DNA of 64,000 nt from an uncultured Desulfobacterium sp. (GCA_900258555.1 LT984854.1:213070-277069); one strand, 5' to 3'. Counted from the first letter of the stretch, positions 17,570 to 27,733 are shown. Translations and numbers: made by a program. The notes: generated by a model from the sequence alone, not told the origin.

Positions 17570-19150
17570 TTAGTTTAAACAGGCCTTGATAAAACCATAG
17601 AACAGCGGCGCAGGGTTTTCCATCCTTGACTTAAGCTCCGGATGGGCCTGGGTGGCGACAAAGAACTTCAGGTGTGGCAGCTCAATAAACTCAACAAGCC
17701 TTCCATCCCTGGAAGCGCCGGAAAAGACCATTCCGCCTGCCTCCATAATGGAATGATAGGCAGGATTTACCTCGTACCTGTGCCGATGCCTTTCAGAGAC
17801 CTCTCTTTCACCATAAAGAGAATGAACCAAGGAGCCTTCTTTCAGGACAGCCGTATATCCCCCAAGCCTCATGGTTCCCCCTTTATCGCTGATTTCCTTT
17901 TGTTCGGGCAGAATATCAATGACGGGATGGGGCGTGTCAGGGGCCATTTCAGTTGAATTAGCCCCTTCGAGGTTACAAACATTTCTCGCAAATTCAATAA
18001 CCGCCAACTGGAGACCCAGACAGAGGCCCAAAAACGGTACATTGCGTTTCCTGGCCTCACGGATTACCTCGATCTTGCCCTCTGTGCCCCTGGACCCGAA
18101 GCCGCCTGGGATGATTACACCGTCCACTTCATCTAAAAAGGATGTATCCTTCAGGTCTGTAGTTTCAATCCATTTAAGCACGATCTTGCAGGAAAGGTGG
18201 GCTGAGCAGTGGTTTAGGGACTCAATGATAGAGGCGTAGGAATCCTCCAGCTTGGTGTATTTGCCGCACATGGCGATAGTGATTTCACGTTTGGGGTTAC
18301 GGATATTGTCCACCAGCCTTTTCCACTTCCTCAAATCCGGCGGGCTGTAGATGTTGAGTTTTTTATGAATGATCTCAGGAAGACCCTCCTCCTCGAAAAT
18401 TATCGGGATCTCGTATATGTCCTCCACATCAAGCCCTGTGATCACCGCGCTTGGCTGGACATTGCAGAAGCTTGAGATCTTCGCCTTGATCTCCTTTGTC
18501 AAAAACTGAGAACAGCGGCCGATGATTACATCGGGAAAGATTCCACGCTGCATAAGGAGGTTCACACTCTGCTGGGTGGGCTTTGATTTCTGTTCGTTCA
18601 CGCCGTATGGGATAGGCACATATGTAAGATGGACATAGAGTATATCCTGGCTTCCTACGTCATTTCTCAGCTGCCGAACGGATTCCAGGAAAAGTTCGTT
18701 TTCTATGTCGCCTACTGTCCCGCCGATCTCCACTATCACCAGATCGGCCTGCTCTTCACGTGAGACGTCAAAAATGTGGTTCTTGATCACATCCGTTACG
18801 TGAGGAATATACTGGACCGTCTTGCCCAGGTAATCGCCCCGTCTCTCCTTTTTTCTGACCATGTCGAATACCTTACCCATGGTCAGATTCCATTTGGACT
18901 TACAGGTCACCCCCAAAAAGCGCTCATAGTGGCCAAAGTCCATATCCACCTCTCCCCCGTCATCCAGCACAAATACCTCGCCGTGTTCAAAGGGGTTCAT
19001 GGTGCCTGGGTCCACATTAAGATAACCGTCACACTTTATGGGGATGATCTTGAGTTTTGAAGACAGGAGATGGCCTATTGAAGCGGCGGCAATGCCCTTC
19101 CCAAGACCTGACAAAACACCGCCCGTAACAATAATGTATTTGGTTGGCAT
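17570..19150 (-). CDS. pyrG: CTP synthase
   Basis: PyrG aminates UTP to CTP using glutamine. The N-terminal synthetase domain begins with KYIIVTGGVLSGLGKGIAAA, and DGYLNVDPGTMNPFEHGEVF follows. The C-terminal glutaminase has GGFGSRGTEGKI, the nucleophile motif FLGLCLGLQLAV, and a terminal HPELKSR. The ATG at 19150 gives 526 residues with an AAGGA site just upstream; the frame also opens at a TTG at 19168. The length is normal for the family. Confidence 0.96.
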   Translation of the reverse strand: MPTKYIIVTGGVLSGLGKGIAAASIGHLLSSKLKIIPIKCDGYLNVDPGTMNPFEHGEVFVLDDGGEVDMDFGHYERFLGVTCKSKWNLTMGKVFDMVRKKERRGDYLGKTVQYIPHVTDVIKNHIFDVSREEQADLVIVEIGGTVGDIENELFLESVRQLRNDVGSQDILYVHLTYVPIPYGVNEQKSKPTQQSVNLLMQRGIFPDVIIGRCSQFLTKEIKAKISSFCNVQPSAVITGLDVEDIYEIPIIFEEEGLPEIIHKKLNIYSPPDLRKWKRLVDNIRNPKREITIAMCGKYTKLEDSYASIIESLNHCSAHLSCKIVLKWIETTDLKDTSFLDEVDGVIIPGGFGSRGTEGKIEVIREARKRNVPFLGLCLGLQLAVIEFARNVCNLEGANSTEMAPDTPHPVIDILPEQKEISDKGGTMRLGGYTAVLKEGSLVHSLYGEREVSERHRHRYEVNPAYHSIMEAGGMVFSGASRDGRLVEFIELPHLKFFVATQAHPELKSRMENPAPLFYGFIKACLN

Positions 19151-19244
19151 GTCCTTTGGTGTCTGCAATGTTGTGGAAGTTTTGGTCAGAAACTATATGT
19201 ATTCGAAAAATTAGTCAAGCCCAGTAATTTCCGCTTATGAAAAT

Positions 19245-19274
19245 ACCGCCATCCCGACTTACCAGAATGGCGGT
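19245..19274. repeat. Hairpin next to the clpB-like remnant
   Basis: ACCGCCAT (19245-19252) and ATGGCGGT (19267-19274) form an 8-bp stem. It is a diverged version of the hairpin that follows clpB at 41193-41218 and occupies the same relative position to the adjacent coding remnant. Confidence 0.7.
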
Positions 19275-19283
19275 CTATTTTAT

Positions 19284-19380
19284 TTAAAAACTATCCCCCC
19301 CACTTTCATCCACGCTTACATAGTCTCCCTCCTGGACTGATCCATCGAGAATTTTCATCGACAGAGGGGCCTGGATCAGA
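19284..19380 (-). pseudogene. Remnant of a clpB 3' end
   Basis: On the minus strand these 97 bases encode [16 protein letters not shown], then EGDYVSVDESGG. This matches the C-terminal end of the intact ClpB at 41225-43807 (25 of 28 residues). A two-base loss near the end then changes the last codons, giving DSF and a stop in place of EIVFK. The surrounding DNA (hairpin, AT tail, poly-C) is also similar, so at least about 140 bp was copied, or a second clpB once stood here. The 190 bp to its right (19381-19566) hold no recognisable gene. Confidence 0.85.
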
Positions 19381-19566
19381 CCCCCCACTACCATTTGTTG
19401 TTTCGCGCCAGCATATCACAGATAAGTAAGACAACTTTGTCTATGGACTGGAGTCCTATAAAATGGGGATTGTCAGGGAAAAGGCAGGGTTTGAGGAATC
19501 CGCGTGAACAAGGAAGCATTGATCACCACGTGTTGCATTCGCCGGTTGGGGAAGCCGATAGTCCTT

Positions 19567-19812
19567 CTAGCCTAAACGGGCGGAGAGATATGTCAGCATG
19601 TTCGAGAGTGTATTGAGTTTTTCGTAATCAGATTCGGGAATGTCTACCCCTAGCCTCTCATTGAGCCCGATCATAAGATTCAGAAAATCGAATGAATCTA
19701 TGTCGAGAGTCTTTCGCAAATCCCCGTGGTGCGGAAGGGTCTTAAGATCGGCCTCCGGGGCTATCTCTAGCAGGATATCAAAAATAATATCTCTTATCTC
19801 TTCTTCTCTCAT
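19567..19812 (-). CDS. Acyl carrier protein
   Basis: The 81-residue acidic protein has the carrier-protein fold signature with the phosphopantetheine serine in [11 protein letters not shown] (Ser near residue 39), in place of the usual DSL. Helix 1 is [16 protein letters not shown]. Its start overlaps the E2 stop codon (ATGA at 19809-19812), so it is translationally coupled to the E2 subunit. A dedicated carrier in an oxo-acid dehydrogenase operon is unusual. LipB, encoded about 5.5 kb away on the other strand, takes octanoyl groups from acyl carrier protein, which suggests a role in lipoylating E2. Confidence 0.88.
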   Translation of the reverse strand: MREEEIRDIIFDILLEIAPEADLKTLPHHGDLRKTLDIDSFDFLNLMIGLNERLGVDIPESDYEKLNTLSNMLTYLSARLG

Positions 19813-21071
19813 AATCTTTCGGCCTCCTGAAGATAGCGATGGAGCGCATTTAAAAACTGAGATCCTGTACGGCCGTCAGTGGCCCGGTGATCCCCTGCCA
19901 GGGTTGCACTCACAACCGGCCGAATTCCAATCATACCATTTTCTACCCAGGGCTGGTCCGTGATCCTTCCAAAGCTCACCAAGGCTACCTGCGGCGGATA
20001 TATGAGTCCGAAAGCGCTCTCCACTCCCAGATCACCCAGGTTGGTCAGTGTAACGGTTGCATCTGTCATCTCTGAACTTCGTAACCCGCCGGACCTGGTT
20101 CTGGTAATGAGATCCTTCATGTCGACCATGAGTTCATCCAGGCTTTTCAGGTCTGCATGGTGAATAGCAGGAGCAATCAATCCTCCTTGCCGCAGTGCTA
20201 TGGCAAACCCGACATGGATCGCTTCCACGGGCTGGTGTCGATCTTCAATCCAATAACCGTTAAGGGCCGGCACCTCGGTGAGCGCAAGGGCGGTTGCCTT
20301 TAGAAGAAGCACAACAGGGAGGATCCGATCCTTAACTGAGCGCTTTTTGTTTTCTTCTGTCAACCAACGCACGGCACGGCTCAAATCAATGCGTGTTTCA
20401 AGGTAGTAATGTGGAATTTCACGGTTGGAACGACCCATCGCAGCTGCTATGGCACGTCGCATGCCCAGTTGGAAATCGGCCCCTTCAGGGCCTGTAGGAA
20501 TCTGCCACGCCGCTTTTCTTTCCGCCGGTTTGCCCGCGATTGCAGCCTTTTCCACATCCGCAAGGCTGATAGCGCCGTCCGGGCCCGTGCCCCTAACGGT
20601 GGTAAGGTCCAGGCCGAGCTCCTCGGCCCTCTTCCGAGCGGCCGGTGAGACCTTGATCCGTTTTTCCCCGCCGGCCTCCGCACGTAATTTTTCTCTGGTC
20701 TGTTCCGGCTGTTCTTTTGCGCGGTGCGCAGCGATACTACAGGCCTTGTATTGGAGTGGGGACTCAGTGCCCTCTTTTACTTGAGCCCCTTCATCCTGCT
20801 CAGCCGCGGCTGCCTTGATTTCAGTTTCCTGCTGTCCCTCAGTGCGGATCAGGGCTATTGGCGTCCCCACAAGGACCTCATCGCCTGGTTGGATCAGGAG
20901 TTTTTCGATTATGCCGTCGACGAAGACCTCAATTTCAATGACGCCCTTTTCCGTTTCCACCTCTGCGATGATGTCTCCCCGTTTCACATGATCGCCGGGC
21001 TTTACCTTCCACTCAACCAGCGTTCCCTTTTTCATATCTGTGCCCAGACTGGGCATGCGAAATTCAACCAT
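19809..21071 (-). CDS. Dihydrolipoamide acyltransferase (E2)
   Basis: E2 is the core of a 2-oxo acid dehydrogenase complex. Residues 1-80 form a lipoyl domain with the modified lysine in [13 protein letters not shown]. Residues about 137-180 form a peripheral-subunit-binding domain ([32 protein letters not shown]). Residues about 195-420 are the catalytic domain, with the active-site motif GDHRATDG near the end. The protein sits directly after E1beta with an 8-bp overlap. Whether the substrate is pyruvate or acetoin cannot be told from sequence alone. E3 is not in the window. Confidence 0.93.
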   Translation of the reverse strand: MVEFRMPSLGTDMKKGTLVEWKVKPGDHVKRGDIIAEVETEKGVIEIEVFVDGIIEKLLIQPGDEVLVGTPIALIRTEGQQETEIKAAAAEQDEGAQVKEGTESPLQYKACSIAAHRAKEQPEQTREKLRAEAGGEKRIKVSPAARKRAEELGLDLTTVRGTGPDGAISLADVEKAAIAGKPAERKAAWQIPTGPEGADFQLGMRRAIAAAMGRSNREIPHYYLETRIDLSRAVRWLTEENKKRSVKDRILPVVLLLKATALALTEVPALNGYWIEDRHQPVEAIHVGFAIALRQGGLIAPAIHHADLKSLDELMVDMKDLITRTRSGGLRSSEMTDATVTLTNLGDLGVESAFGLIYPPQVALVSFGRITDQPWVENGMIGIRPVVSATLAGDHRATDGRTGSQFLNALHRYLQEAERL

Positions 21072-22065
21072 TGGATTTCACCATCCTTCTTACCGTTGAA
21101 ATAATGGTTTCAACTTGTGGCAGCGCCTTTTCTTCCAAGTGTCTGGGATAGGGCATAGGCACTTCGGCACCGCAGATCCGCTCTACCGGGGCATCCAGAT
21201 CGTAAAAGGCACCTTCCATAATTCGCGCGCTGATTTCAGCGGAGATACCCCCACTCCGCCAGCCCTCGTCTACAATGACGGCACGATGGGTCTTGCTGAT
21301 GGACTTAAGAAAGGTGTCATGGTCCAGGGGGCGCAAGGTGCGCAAATCAATCACCTCGGCCTGTATTTCTTCCTTGGAAAGCTGCTCCGCCGCCTCCAGG
21401 GATTTGAAGAGACTCGCGCCATAGGTAATAAGGGTCACATGAGTTCCCGTCCGCCTGATAAGGGCATGGTCAATATCCAAGGCCCCGGCATCGACAGGTA
21501 GTTCCCCTTCCATATTGTAGAGGGTGTTGTTCTCGAAGATGAGTACCGGATCAGGATCCTCCAGCGCGGTCCAGAGCATACCGCGGGCATCTTCCAGAGT
21601 CGCCGGCGTCAACACCTTGATCCCTGGTATATGGGCGTACCACCCTTCGAGACTATGGGAGTGCTGAGCCGCCAGTTGTTTACCGCCGCCGGTCGACATG
21701 CGGATGACGATCGGAACATTAAAAAGCCCTCCTGACATATGAAGATAGGTAGCCGCGTTATTCAGAATTTGGTCTGCCGCAAGGAGACTGAAATTTACTG
21801 TCATGATCTCCACAATCGGCCGCATACCTCCAAGAGCAGCCCCGATCCCGGCGCCGACGAAGGCGGATTCCGACAGGGGCGTGTCCCTGATACGTTCAGG
21901 ACCGAACTCCTCCAGCAGCCCCTTGCTCACTGCAAAGCAGCCGCCGTAACGGCCCACATCTTCACCCATCAGAAAAACGCGTTCATCCTTGCGCATGGCT
22001 TCCCGAATGGCTTCCCGTACCGCCTCACGGTAGGTCATTTTCACTGTGTTTTTTATGCTGTTCAT
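21064..22065 (-). CDS. 2-oxo acid dehydrogenase E1 beta subunit
   Basis: The 333-residue protein has the E1beta pattern: [32 protein letters not shown], then [20 protein letters not shown] and a C-terminal [18 protein letters not shown]. It forms the thiamine-diphosphate enzyme together with the alpha subunit, whose stop overlaps its ATG (22062-22065). The pattern fits the pyruvate/acetoin branch of the family. Confidence 0.93.
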   Translation of the reverse strand: MNSIKNTVKMTYREAVREAIREAMRKDERVFLMGEDVGRYGGCFAVSKGLLEEFGPERIRDTPLSESAFVGAGIGAALGGMRPIVEIMTVNFSLLAADQILNNAATYLHMSGGLFNVPIVIRMSTGGGKQLAAQHSHSLEGWYAHIPGIKVLTPATLEDARGMLWTALEDPDPVLIFENNTLYNMEGELPVDAGALDIDHALIRRTGTHVTLITYGASLFKSLEAAEQLSKEEIQAEVIDLRTLRPLDHDTFLKSISKTHRAVIVDEGWRSGGISAEISARIMEGAFYDLDAPVERICGAEVPMPYPRHLEEKALPQVETIISTVRRMVKSNG

Positions 22066-23069
22066 TCGGTCCTCCGATCAGAGTAAACGAAGCGCGTCAA
22101 TTCCTCCACAGGTTCCCACATCCCGGCCTCAGCAAAGGCTACGGCATCGTCGATCTCAATGGCGATGCGCTCCTCCATTTCATGCAGTTCCGTATCCGTC
22201 AACATCCCTTTTTCCTTCAGTAGTCGGATGAACGAGGCGATAGGGCACCGTCCTTTCCACGCCTCTACTTCAGATTTGGCTCGATACAGTTCCGGGTCAA
22301 ACATGGAGTGTGCCCGAAAGCGGTATGTTCTGCATTCCAACATTACAGGCCCTTTACCACTGCGCACCCTGGAGGCCGCTTTGTTCGCCGCCTTCTCCAC
22401 GGCAGATAAATCCATCCCGTCCACAGCCTCGGCTTCGATATTGTAACCTGCAGCCTTGGCCGTGATATCCGTAACAGACTCGGAGAGTGCCAGGGCGGTT
22501 CCCATGGCATAGAGGTTGTTTTCGCAGACGAATAAAACAGGTAACTGCCAGAGAGCAGCAAGATTCATAGATTCATGAAATTCCCCTTCTGCCACAGCGC
22601 CTTCGCCGAAAAAGCAACAGGTCAAGCGAGGCCTTTTTTGCACTTTGTCGGCAAGGGCCAAACCCACTGCAATGGGAAGGCCGCCGCCTACAATAGCGTT
22701 ACCACCAAAAAAGCGCGTCTTATCGTCGAACAAATGCATTGATCCACCCCGTCCCCGACTGCACCCCTCTCTTTTCCCGTACATCTCCGCCATGATTGAA
22801 CAGGCGGAAATGCCACGAGCCAGGGCATGTCCGTGCTCCCGGTAGGTGGCCACAACGGCATCATCCGCTGTGAGAGACTGCATTACACCGACAGCAACGG
22901 CCTCCTCGCCGTCATAAAGGTGCATAAAGCCCCGTATTTTCATACTGCTGTAAAGTTCGGCGCATTTTCCTTCGAATCGCCTGATCAGCAACATTTGATA
23001 AAGCATATGGTGGTTGTGATCCCGCTCACGAGCCATGTGTATGGGTTCAGGAGTTTGTCCTGCGTTCAT
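22062..23069 (-). CDS. 2-oxo acid dehydrogenase E1 alpha subunit
   Basis: The 335-residue thiamine-diphosphate subunit has [31 protein letters not shown], and the GDGA-type cofactor motif as [20 protein letters not shown] (residues about 150-169). The conserved phosphorylation-loop-like [14 protein letters not shown] also occurs. Its start overlaps the stop of the acyl-CoA synthetase gene. In sequence style it resembles AcoA/PdhA of the two-subunit class. Confidence 0.93.
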   Translation of the reverse strand: MNAGQTPEPIHMARERDHNHHMLYQMLLIRRFEGKCAELYSSMKIRGFMHLYDGEEAVAVGVMQSLTADDAVVATYREHGHALARGISACSIMAEMYGKREGCSRGRGGSMHLFDDKTRFFGGNAIVGGGLPIAVGLALADKVQKRPRLTCCFFGEGAVAEGEFHESMNLAALWQLPVLFVCENNLYAMGTALALSESVTDITAKAAGYNIEAEAVDGMDLSAVEKAANKAASRVRSGKGPVMLECRTYRFRAHSMFDPELYRAKSEVEAWKGRCPIASFIRLLKEKGMLTDTELHEMEERIAIEIDDAVAFAEAGMWEPVEELTRFVYSDRRTE

Positions 23070-24841
23070 CTTTCCTCCTCCAGTGTTGATATATCGCCTT
23101 CAGGGAGCCCCAACTCCCGCGCCTTCAGCAGTCGCCGCATAATCTTGCCGGCCTTATTCTTGGGCAGGTTGCCCTGGAACTTAATTTCTTTGGGCGCTAC
23201 TGCCGAACCCAATTTTTCTCGTGCAAAGCCGATTAGTTCCCTGCGAAGCTCATCGCTCGGCTCGAAGCCGGGTTTCAGGGAGACAAAGGCCATGACGACC
23301 TGGCCGATCATGGGGTGGGGTTTGCCGATGACCCCTGCCTCGGCAACAGCATGGTGTTCCATCAGGCCGCTTTCCACCTCGAAAGGGCCGACCATATGCC
23401 CTGAAGTCTTGATGATGTCATCGGCACGACCAACGAACCAGAAATACCCATCATTATCGCGCCTTGCCAAATCACCGGTGAGATACCACCCATCTGTAAA
23501 ACAGGAGCGATAACGCTCTTCATCGTGCAGATATCCCCTGAACATGGAAGGCCAGCCCGGCCTGAGGGCCAGTTCTCCTTCTACATTCCGTTCCTGCACC
23601 ACCTGGACCTTGTCTTCGGCGACCCTGGAGACAATCGCCGCCTCGATGCCGGGCAGGGGCCGCCCCATAGAGCCGGGGCGGATGTCCATGGAAGGAAAGT
23701 TTGAGATCATGATTCCTCCGGTTTCGGTCTGCCACCAGTTGTCGTGGATGGGGAGGCCCAGCAAGTCCCGGCCCCATATGACGGCTTCGGGATTAAGGGG
23801 CTCGCCCACACTATGGATCAAACGAAGGTTGGTCAGATCATGAAGTTGACGGGGTTCCGTGCTCATGCGCATCAGCCTTCGGATTGCTGTGGGTGCCGTA
23901 TACCAGACGCTCACCTTCTGCTTATCCAGGATCTTGTACCAGCGCTCTGCATTAAAATCGGCCTCGTCTACAATGTTGGTGATTCCATGAAGCAGGGGTG
24001 AGATGATGCCGTATGACGTACCTGTTACCCACCCGGGATCCGCCGTACACCAGAAGATATCATCACGGTGAAAATCCATTATATACTTTCCCGTCATGTA
24101 GTGGATAAGGACCGCATTGTGCACATGAATCGCACCCTTCGGCATGCCGGTTGTGCCGCTCGTAAAATGCAAGGCCGCCATGTCCTCCGGGTCTGTCGGC
24201 GGGATTGTAAATTCGCCGGAGGCTTCAGCCATCATCTTCGTCATTGACCACAGACCTTCCCCTGCATTTTCCACTTCATCAACAAAGAGGATATGCTCCA
24301 GTTTTGGCAGACGGTTCTTTAGGTCAATCACTTTTTTCCTGTACAAACGCTCCGTAGTGACCAGGACCTTGACGTCCCCCCTTTGCAAGCGCTGGTAGAT
24401 CGGCTCAGGCCCGAACGCGGCGAAAAGAGGACAGAAAACCCCTAAGGTTTTCCAGGTACCAAGAGCGGCAATATACAGCTGTGGAAGTCTGCCGGTGAGC
24501 ACGGACACCCGTTCGCCTTTCTTTACCCCCAGGTTCTGTAAGACATTGGCGAAACGATTGCTTTGCTCCTGCAGGTCCCCATATGTAAAATCCAGGACAG
24601 TGTCGTTTTCTCCCAGCCATCGGAGGGCCAAGTGGCCCCTGAGGGGTCCGTTTGCGTGACGATCGACTGCCTCATGGGCAATATTAAGTCCTTTACCATC
24701 CGGCAATCCATCCAGTTCCTTGCGAATGTTTTCCCAGGAAAATTCGGCACAGGTCAGATCATAGTCCGAAAGGTTCGGCTGCACTCGGAAATGATCACTT
24801 ATTTTCTTTATTGTCTCCCAAGCCATTGTCTTTTTTTTCAT
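23066..24841 (-). CDS. AMP-forming acyl-CoA (acetyl-CoA-type) synthetase
   Basis: The 591-residue enzyme activates a carboxylic acid, probably acetate or another short acid, via an acyl-AMP. It has the ATP-binding loop [17 protein letters not shown] (residues about 230-246), the acetate-ligase-like NWWQTETGG, and [20 protein letters not shown]. The C-terminal catalytic lysine motif is [12 protein letters not shown]. Length matches Bacillus-type AcsA. It is the first gene of an operon in which it, E1alpha, E1beta, E2 and the carrier protein all overlap by a few bases. It may recapture acetate into the acetyl-CoA pool made by the complex. Confidence 0.88.
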   Translation of the reverse strand: MKKKTMAWETIKKISDHFRVQPNLSDYDLTCAEFSWENIRKELDGLPDGKGLNIAHEAVDRHANGPLRGHLALRWLGENDTVLDFTYGDLQEQSNRFANVLQNLGVKKGERVSVLTGRLPQLYIAALGTWKTLGVFCPLFAAFGPEPIYQRLQRGDVKVLVTTERLYRKKVIDLKNRLPKLEHILFVDEVENAGEGLWSMTKMMAEASGEFTIPPTDPEDMAALHFTSGTTGMPKGAIHVHNAVLIHYMTGKYIMDFHRDDIFWCTADPGWVTGTSYGIISPLLHGITNIVDEADFNAERWYKILDKQKVSVWYTAPTAIRRLMRMSTEPRQLHDLTNLRLIHSVGEPLNPEAVIWGRDLLGLPIHDNWWQTETGGIMISNFPSMDIRPGSMGRPLPGIEAAIVSRVAEDKVQVVQERNVEGELALRPGWPSMFRGYLHDEERYRSCFTDGWYLTGDLARRDNDGYFWFVGRADDIIKTSGHMVGPFEVESGLMEHHAVAEAGVIGKPHPMIGQVVMAFVSLKPGFEPSDELRRELIGFAREKLGSAVAPKEIKFQGNLPKNKAGKIMRRLLKARELGLPEGDISTLEEER

Positions 24842-25322
24842 GGAGGTGATGGTGTCACTTAAAGCATGGTACTGAATCCAAACATTGCAACTTACGGATG
24901 AATATATCTTTTCTTTGAAACGTTAGGTGGAAGTCATATAAAAAATTCAATTTCCGACTGAGCTTGCGATACGGTATATTATTTTTCATAAAGCATGCCA
25001 CAGGATTCGTTAAAAACATCACTTTTAATATCAATTAGTTACGTTGTTTCTCGTCGGGCTTGAGTTCTACCGTGTCACTTAATGTAGGAAAATTTCAAAA
25101 TTGATTTAACAAAAATTAGAAATCAAGATAATGAATCGCACCATTTTCACAGGGCATAAGGCCTAAAATTCGCTATTATTGATCTTGAGTTAGCAGTCCC
25201 TACCAAAAAATCTTTAAAGAGTGTCCCTTTTTTTGCATGACACAAAAAACAGGGAAAAGATCAATCCTGGATAACTGCTGAGTAATTCAGCCGAAAGGTT
25301 CTCTGTAAGGGGGTTGGCCTTT
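24842..25322. promoter_or_regulatory. Divergent control region between the E1/E2 operon and lipB
   Basis: This 481-bp AT-rich gap separates two divergent units and must contain both promoters. An 11-bp direct repeat GTGTCACTTAA occurs at 24852-24862, next to the synthetase start, and at 25072-25082, near the middle; it is a candidate operator. I see no clear -35/-10 pair with good spacing and no gene. The sharing of one control region by a lipoyl-enzyme operon and the lipoate genes suggests common regulation (inference). Confidence 0.45.
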
Positions 25323-25979
25323 ATGAAGTGCCTTGTGTATGTGCTCGGACTAATTGAATATGGCGAATCCTGCAGGATGCAGCGACAGTTAATGCGGATG
25401 AGAATGGCGGATTCCATACCGGACGTATTGCTACTGCTTGAACATCCGCCCACCCTGACTGTAGGTAAGACAGGACGAATAGAAAATATTCTGACATCGG
25501 CTGAGCAGTTGAGGAAGGAGGGAATCAGCCTCTTTTTTTCAGACAGGGGGGGCGACGTGACATATCATGGTCCCGGCCAAATGGTGGCGTATCCGATTCT
25601 GTCCCTGAAAAATCGAGGAAAGGACGTGCACCTCTATGTTCATAATCTTGAAGAAGTTGTCATACGAACCCTAAAAGACTTTGCTATTGACGCCGACAGG
25701 GACAAAAATCATCCCGGCGTCTGGATAGACAGGAAAGAAATCGCTGCCATAGGGCTGAGGATAGAAAAATGGACCACAATGCACGGCCTGGCCCTTAATG
25801 TGAACTCGAACCTGTCCCATTTTTCACTTATAAATCCCTGCGGTTTTACTGAGAGAAAAGTCACCTCAATGAGCAAAATTCTCGGCCGAGAAATGAGTAT
25901 GGAAACAGTGATCTCAAGATTCATCCCTCATTTTTCGGAAATTTTCGAAACCGTCATGGAGAGTGGTAGCCCTGCATAA
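25323..25979 (+). CDS. lipB: Octanoyltransferase LipB
   Basis: LipB moves octanoate from acyl carrier protein to lipoyl domains. The 218-residue product has the family motifs RGGDVTYHGPGQMVAYPIL (residues about 75-93), the active-site lysine in DRKEIAAIGLRI, TMHGLALNVN and the cysteine in INPCGF. I choose the ATG at 25323 because an AAGGGGG site lies 9 bases upstream; the frame also opens at a TTG at 25314. lipA follows 13 bases later. Confidence 0.95.
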   Translation: MKCLVYVLGLIEYGESCRMQRQLMRMRMADSIPDVLLLLEHPPTLTVGKTGRIENILTSAEQLRKEGISLFFSDRGGDVTYHGPGQMVAYPILSLKNRGKDVHLYVHNLEEVVIRTLKDFAIDADRDKNHPGVWIDRKEIAAIGLRIEKWTTMHGLALNVNSNLSHFSLINPCGFTERKVTSMSKILGREMSMETVISRFIPHFSEIFETVMESGSPA

Positions 25980-25992
25980 CCTAGGAGTTTTT

Positions 25993-26880
25993 ATGAAGAA
26001 TACCTTCCCACCCTGGATCAAATGGAAAGCCCCTGACCCGACGATTCTTCAAAGAATAAAGGGCATTATGGAGGACTTGGAACTCCATACAATTTGTGAA
26101 AGTGCGCGATGTCCCAATACGGGTCAGTGTTTTTCACAAAAGACCGCAACATTCTTAATCTTAGGTGATGTGTGTTCAAGAATGTGCACCTTTTGTGCAG
26201 TCAAAAAGGGCGTGCCGCAGCCTGTAAATGAAAAAGAACCGTTATCGATCGTGGAAGCGGTCCGCCGGCTTGCTCTTCACTATGTCGTGATTACATCTGT
26301 GACCAGGGATGATCTTGCCGATGGGGGTGCTTCCCAGTTTGCAAAAATCATCGACCTGCTCCATAAGCAGAGAAGTGATACGGTTGTGGAGGTCTTAGTG
26401 CCGGATTTTTTAGGCTCTTTCGGAGCATTGAAAGCCGTAGTGGCAGCCGTCCCCCAAGTGGTAAACCACAATATTGAGACTGTTCCGCGACTGTACGCCG
26501 GAGTGAGACCAAAAGCTTCCTACGAACGTTCTTTGGTCTTGCTTTCGAACGTGAAGCGCATTGATCCGTCAATCTTAACCAAGTCCGGTTTGATGGTAGG
26601 GCTGGGCGAAAGGAAAAACGAGGTGATCGAGGTGATGCGCGGTCTTAAGAGGGCGAATTGTGATCTCCTGACCATTGGGCAGTATTTACGGCCCTCACCG
26701 AACCACCACGAGGTCCTGGCATTTGTTACGCCGGAGGAGTTTTCTCAATACGAAAATGTCGCTCTGGAGATGGGCTTCAGAGGAGTTGCGTCCGGGCCGC
26801 TGGTGAGGAGTTCGTTTAAGGCGGAAGAGCTCTATCTAAAGGCAAAGAGCGAACAGCAAGCCCTGATTCTCGGTGAGTGA
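25993..26880 (+). CDS. lipA: Lipoyl synthase LipA
   Basis: LipA is a radical SAM enzyme that inserts two sulfur atoms into octanoyl groups. The 295-residue protein has both cluster motifs: the auxiliary CESARCPNTGQC (C-x4-C-x5-C) and the SAM-binding CSRMCTFC (C-x3-C-x2-C), followed by VITSVTRDDLADGGASQF. The ATG at 25993 has a TAGGAG site. With lipB it forms a two-gene operon for lipoate synthesis, and the E2 lipoyl domain encoded divergently is the obvious client. Confidence 0.96.
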   Translation: MKNTFPPWIKWKAPDPTILQRIKGIMEDLELHTICESARCPNTGQCFSQKTATFLILGDVCSRMCTFCAVKKGVPQPVNEKEPLSIVEAVRRLALHYVVITSVTRDDLADGGASQFAKIIDLLHKQRSDTVVEVLVPDFLGSFGALKAVVAAVPQVVNHNIETVPRLYAGVRPKASYERSLVLLSNVKRIDPSILTKSGLMVGLGERKNEVIEVMRGLKRANCDLLTIGQYLRPSPNHHEVLAFVTPEEFSQYENVALEMGFRGVASGPLVRSSFKAEELYLKAKSEQQALILGE

Positions 26881-26918
26881 AGTGATAAAAACTTCCTTTT
26901 TCAGGGCCGAAGTATGGT

Positions 26919-27179
26919 TTGCTTAGTCTTGTGCATCAAGACGAAAACAAGGAGGAGTTCTGGGATCTGTGGAATCAGGAATCAGAAGAGTCCGTTGCCG
27001 CAATGATCATGTTAAGGGTCCTTCAGGACATCATAGTCAAGGAACTGGGCGGAAAGCAGACCAGGCCAACAGTGGATTCTCTGTCTTGTCCAAAATTTTC
27101 AGGGACCATGAGGGTCATACGCGTAATAGAAGAAGAGGATATCATCAAGAAGATCCTGTCCCTATTCATTGGTCCTTAA
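26919..27179 (+). pseudogene. ORF ending in a transposase-tail remnant
   Basis: The 86-residue frame starts at a TTG without a clear ribosome site. Its end, SCPKFSGTMRVIRVIEEEDI followed by IKKIL, strongly resembles the C-terminal zinc-finger tail of IS91/IS801-type transposases, which usually read CPxCGGxM+hIAFIEDxxVIKKIL. The second zinc-binding Cys is replaced (CPKF). The first half is unrelated and unrecognised. I read this as the stump of a transposase fused by decay to other sequence. Confidence 0.5.
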
Positions 27180-27327
27180 AGTGAATGGCGTACCCCTCTG
27201 CGAATTGGACATACATGGGTCGAAATAAAACAGACAACCTATCAGCCCACGTTAATTGACACCTCTGAAAATCGTCTTTTGAAAAAAGATATTGTCTATA
27301 AAATGGGTTATCTTTTTTTGTATCCAT
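27166..27327 (-). CDS. Possible small protein (53 residues)
   Basis: The ATG at 27327 has a GGAG site seven bases upstream. The product runs MDTKKDNPFYRQYLFSKDDF and ends RPMYVQFAEGYAIHFKDQ. The tail reads like a fragment of a larger conserved protein (aromatic-rich VQFAEGYAIHFK), so it may be truncated. It overlaps the 3' end of the opposite-strand transposase remnant by 14 bp. Low certainty. Confidence 0.35.
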   Translation of the reverse strand: MDTKKDNPFYRQYLFSKDDFQRCQLTWADRLSVLFRPMYVQFAEGYAIHFKDQ

Positions 27328-27388
27328 ATTTATGCTCCAATAATATAACATACCGATAACCACCCGGGCGGTTCATACCCCGGTCTGG

Positions 27389-27733
27389 TTAATTGGATTG
27401 TTGGGTGGTCTCTTTCACAATTTTTGATAAAGTTTCATATACCCAGGCATTGAGGCTTTTCCCATCTTTTTTGGCTTGGACAGAGATGATTTTGTGGAGT
27501 TCAGGGTCGACGCGAACTACAAATTTGCCGGAATATGGCTTTTCAGGTTCCTCGCCACGAGCGGCACAAAATTCCAGATAATCGTCAACAGATTCACGAA
27601 AAGCCTTTCGTAAATCTTTGACTGTTTCACCTTGAAAAGTTACTACATCACGCAAGTTCATGACTTCGCCATGAAATATATTTGCCTCGTCATCAAATTC
27701 AACTTTTCCAAAATATCCTTTATATTCCATCAT
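27389..27733 (-). CDS. hicB: HicB-family antitoxin
   Basis: The 114-residue product has the degenerate RNase H-like HicB fold (YKGYFGKVEFDDEANIFHGE, TFQGETVKDLRKAFRESVDD). A C-terminal ribbon-helix-helix DNA-binding part follows (SGKFVVRVDPELHKIISVQA, LNAWVYETL). It overlaps the toxin gene by four bases and should bind HicA and repress their shared promoter. Confidence 0.88.
   Translation of the reverse strand: MMEYKGYFGKVEFDDEANIFHGEVMNLRDVVTFQGETVKDLRKAFRESVDDYLEFCAARGEEPEKPYSGKFVVRVDPELHKIISVQAKKDGKSLNAWVYETLSKIVKETTQQSN

Noticed and set aside
19395-19616. Plus-strand frame of 73 codons between the clpB remnant and the carrier protein
   Set aside because: Its last part is antisense to the carrier protein gene and there is no ribosome site. 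The middle is odd but not recognisable; not supported as a gene.
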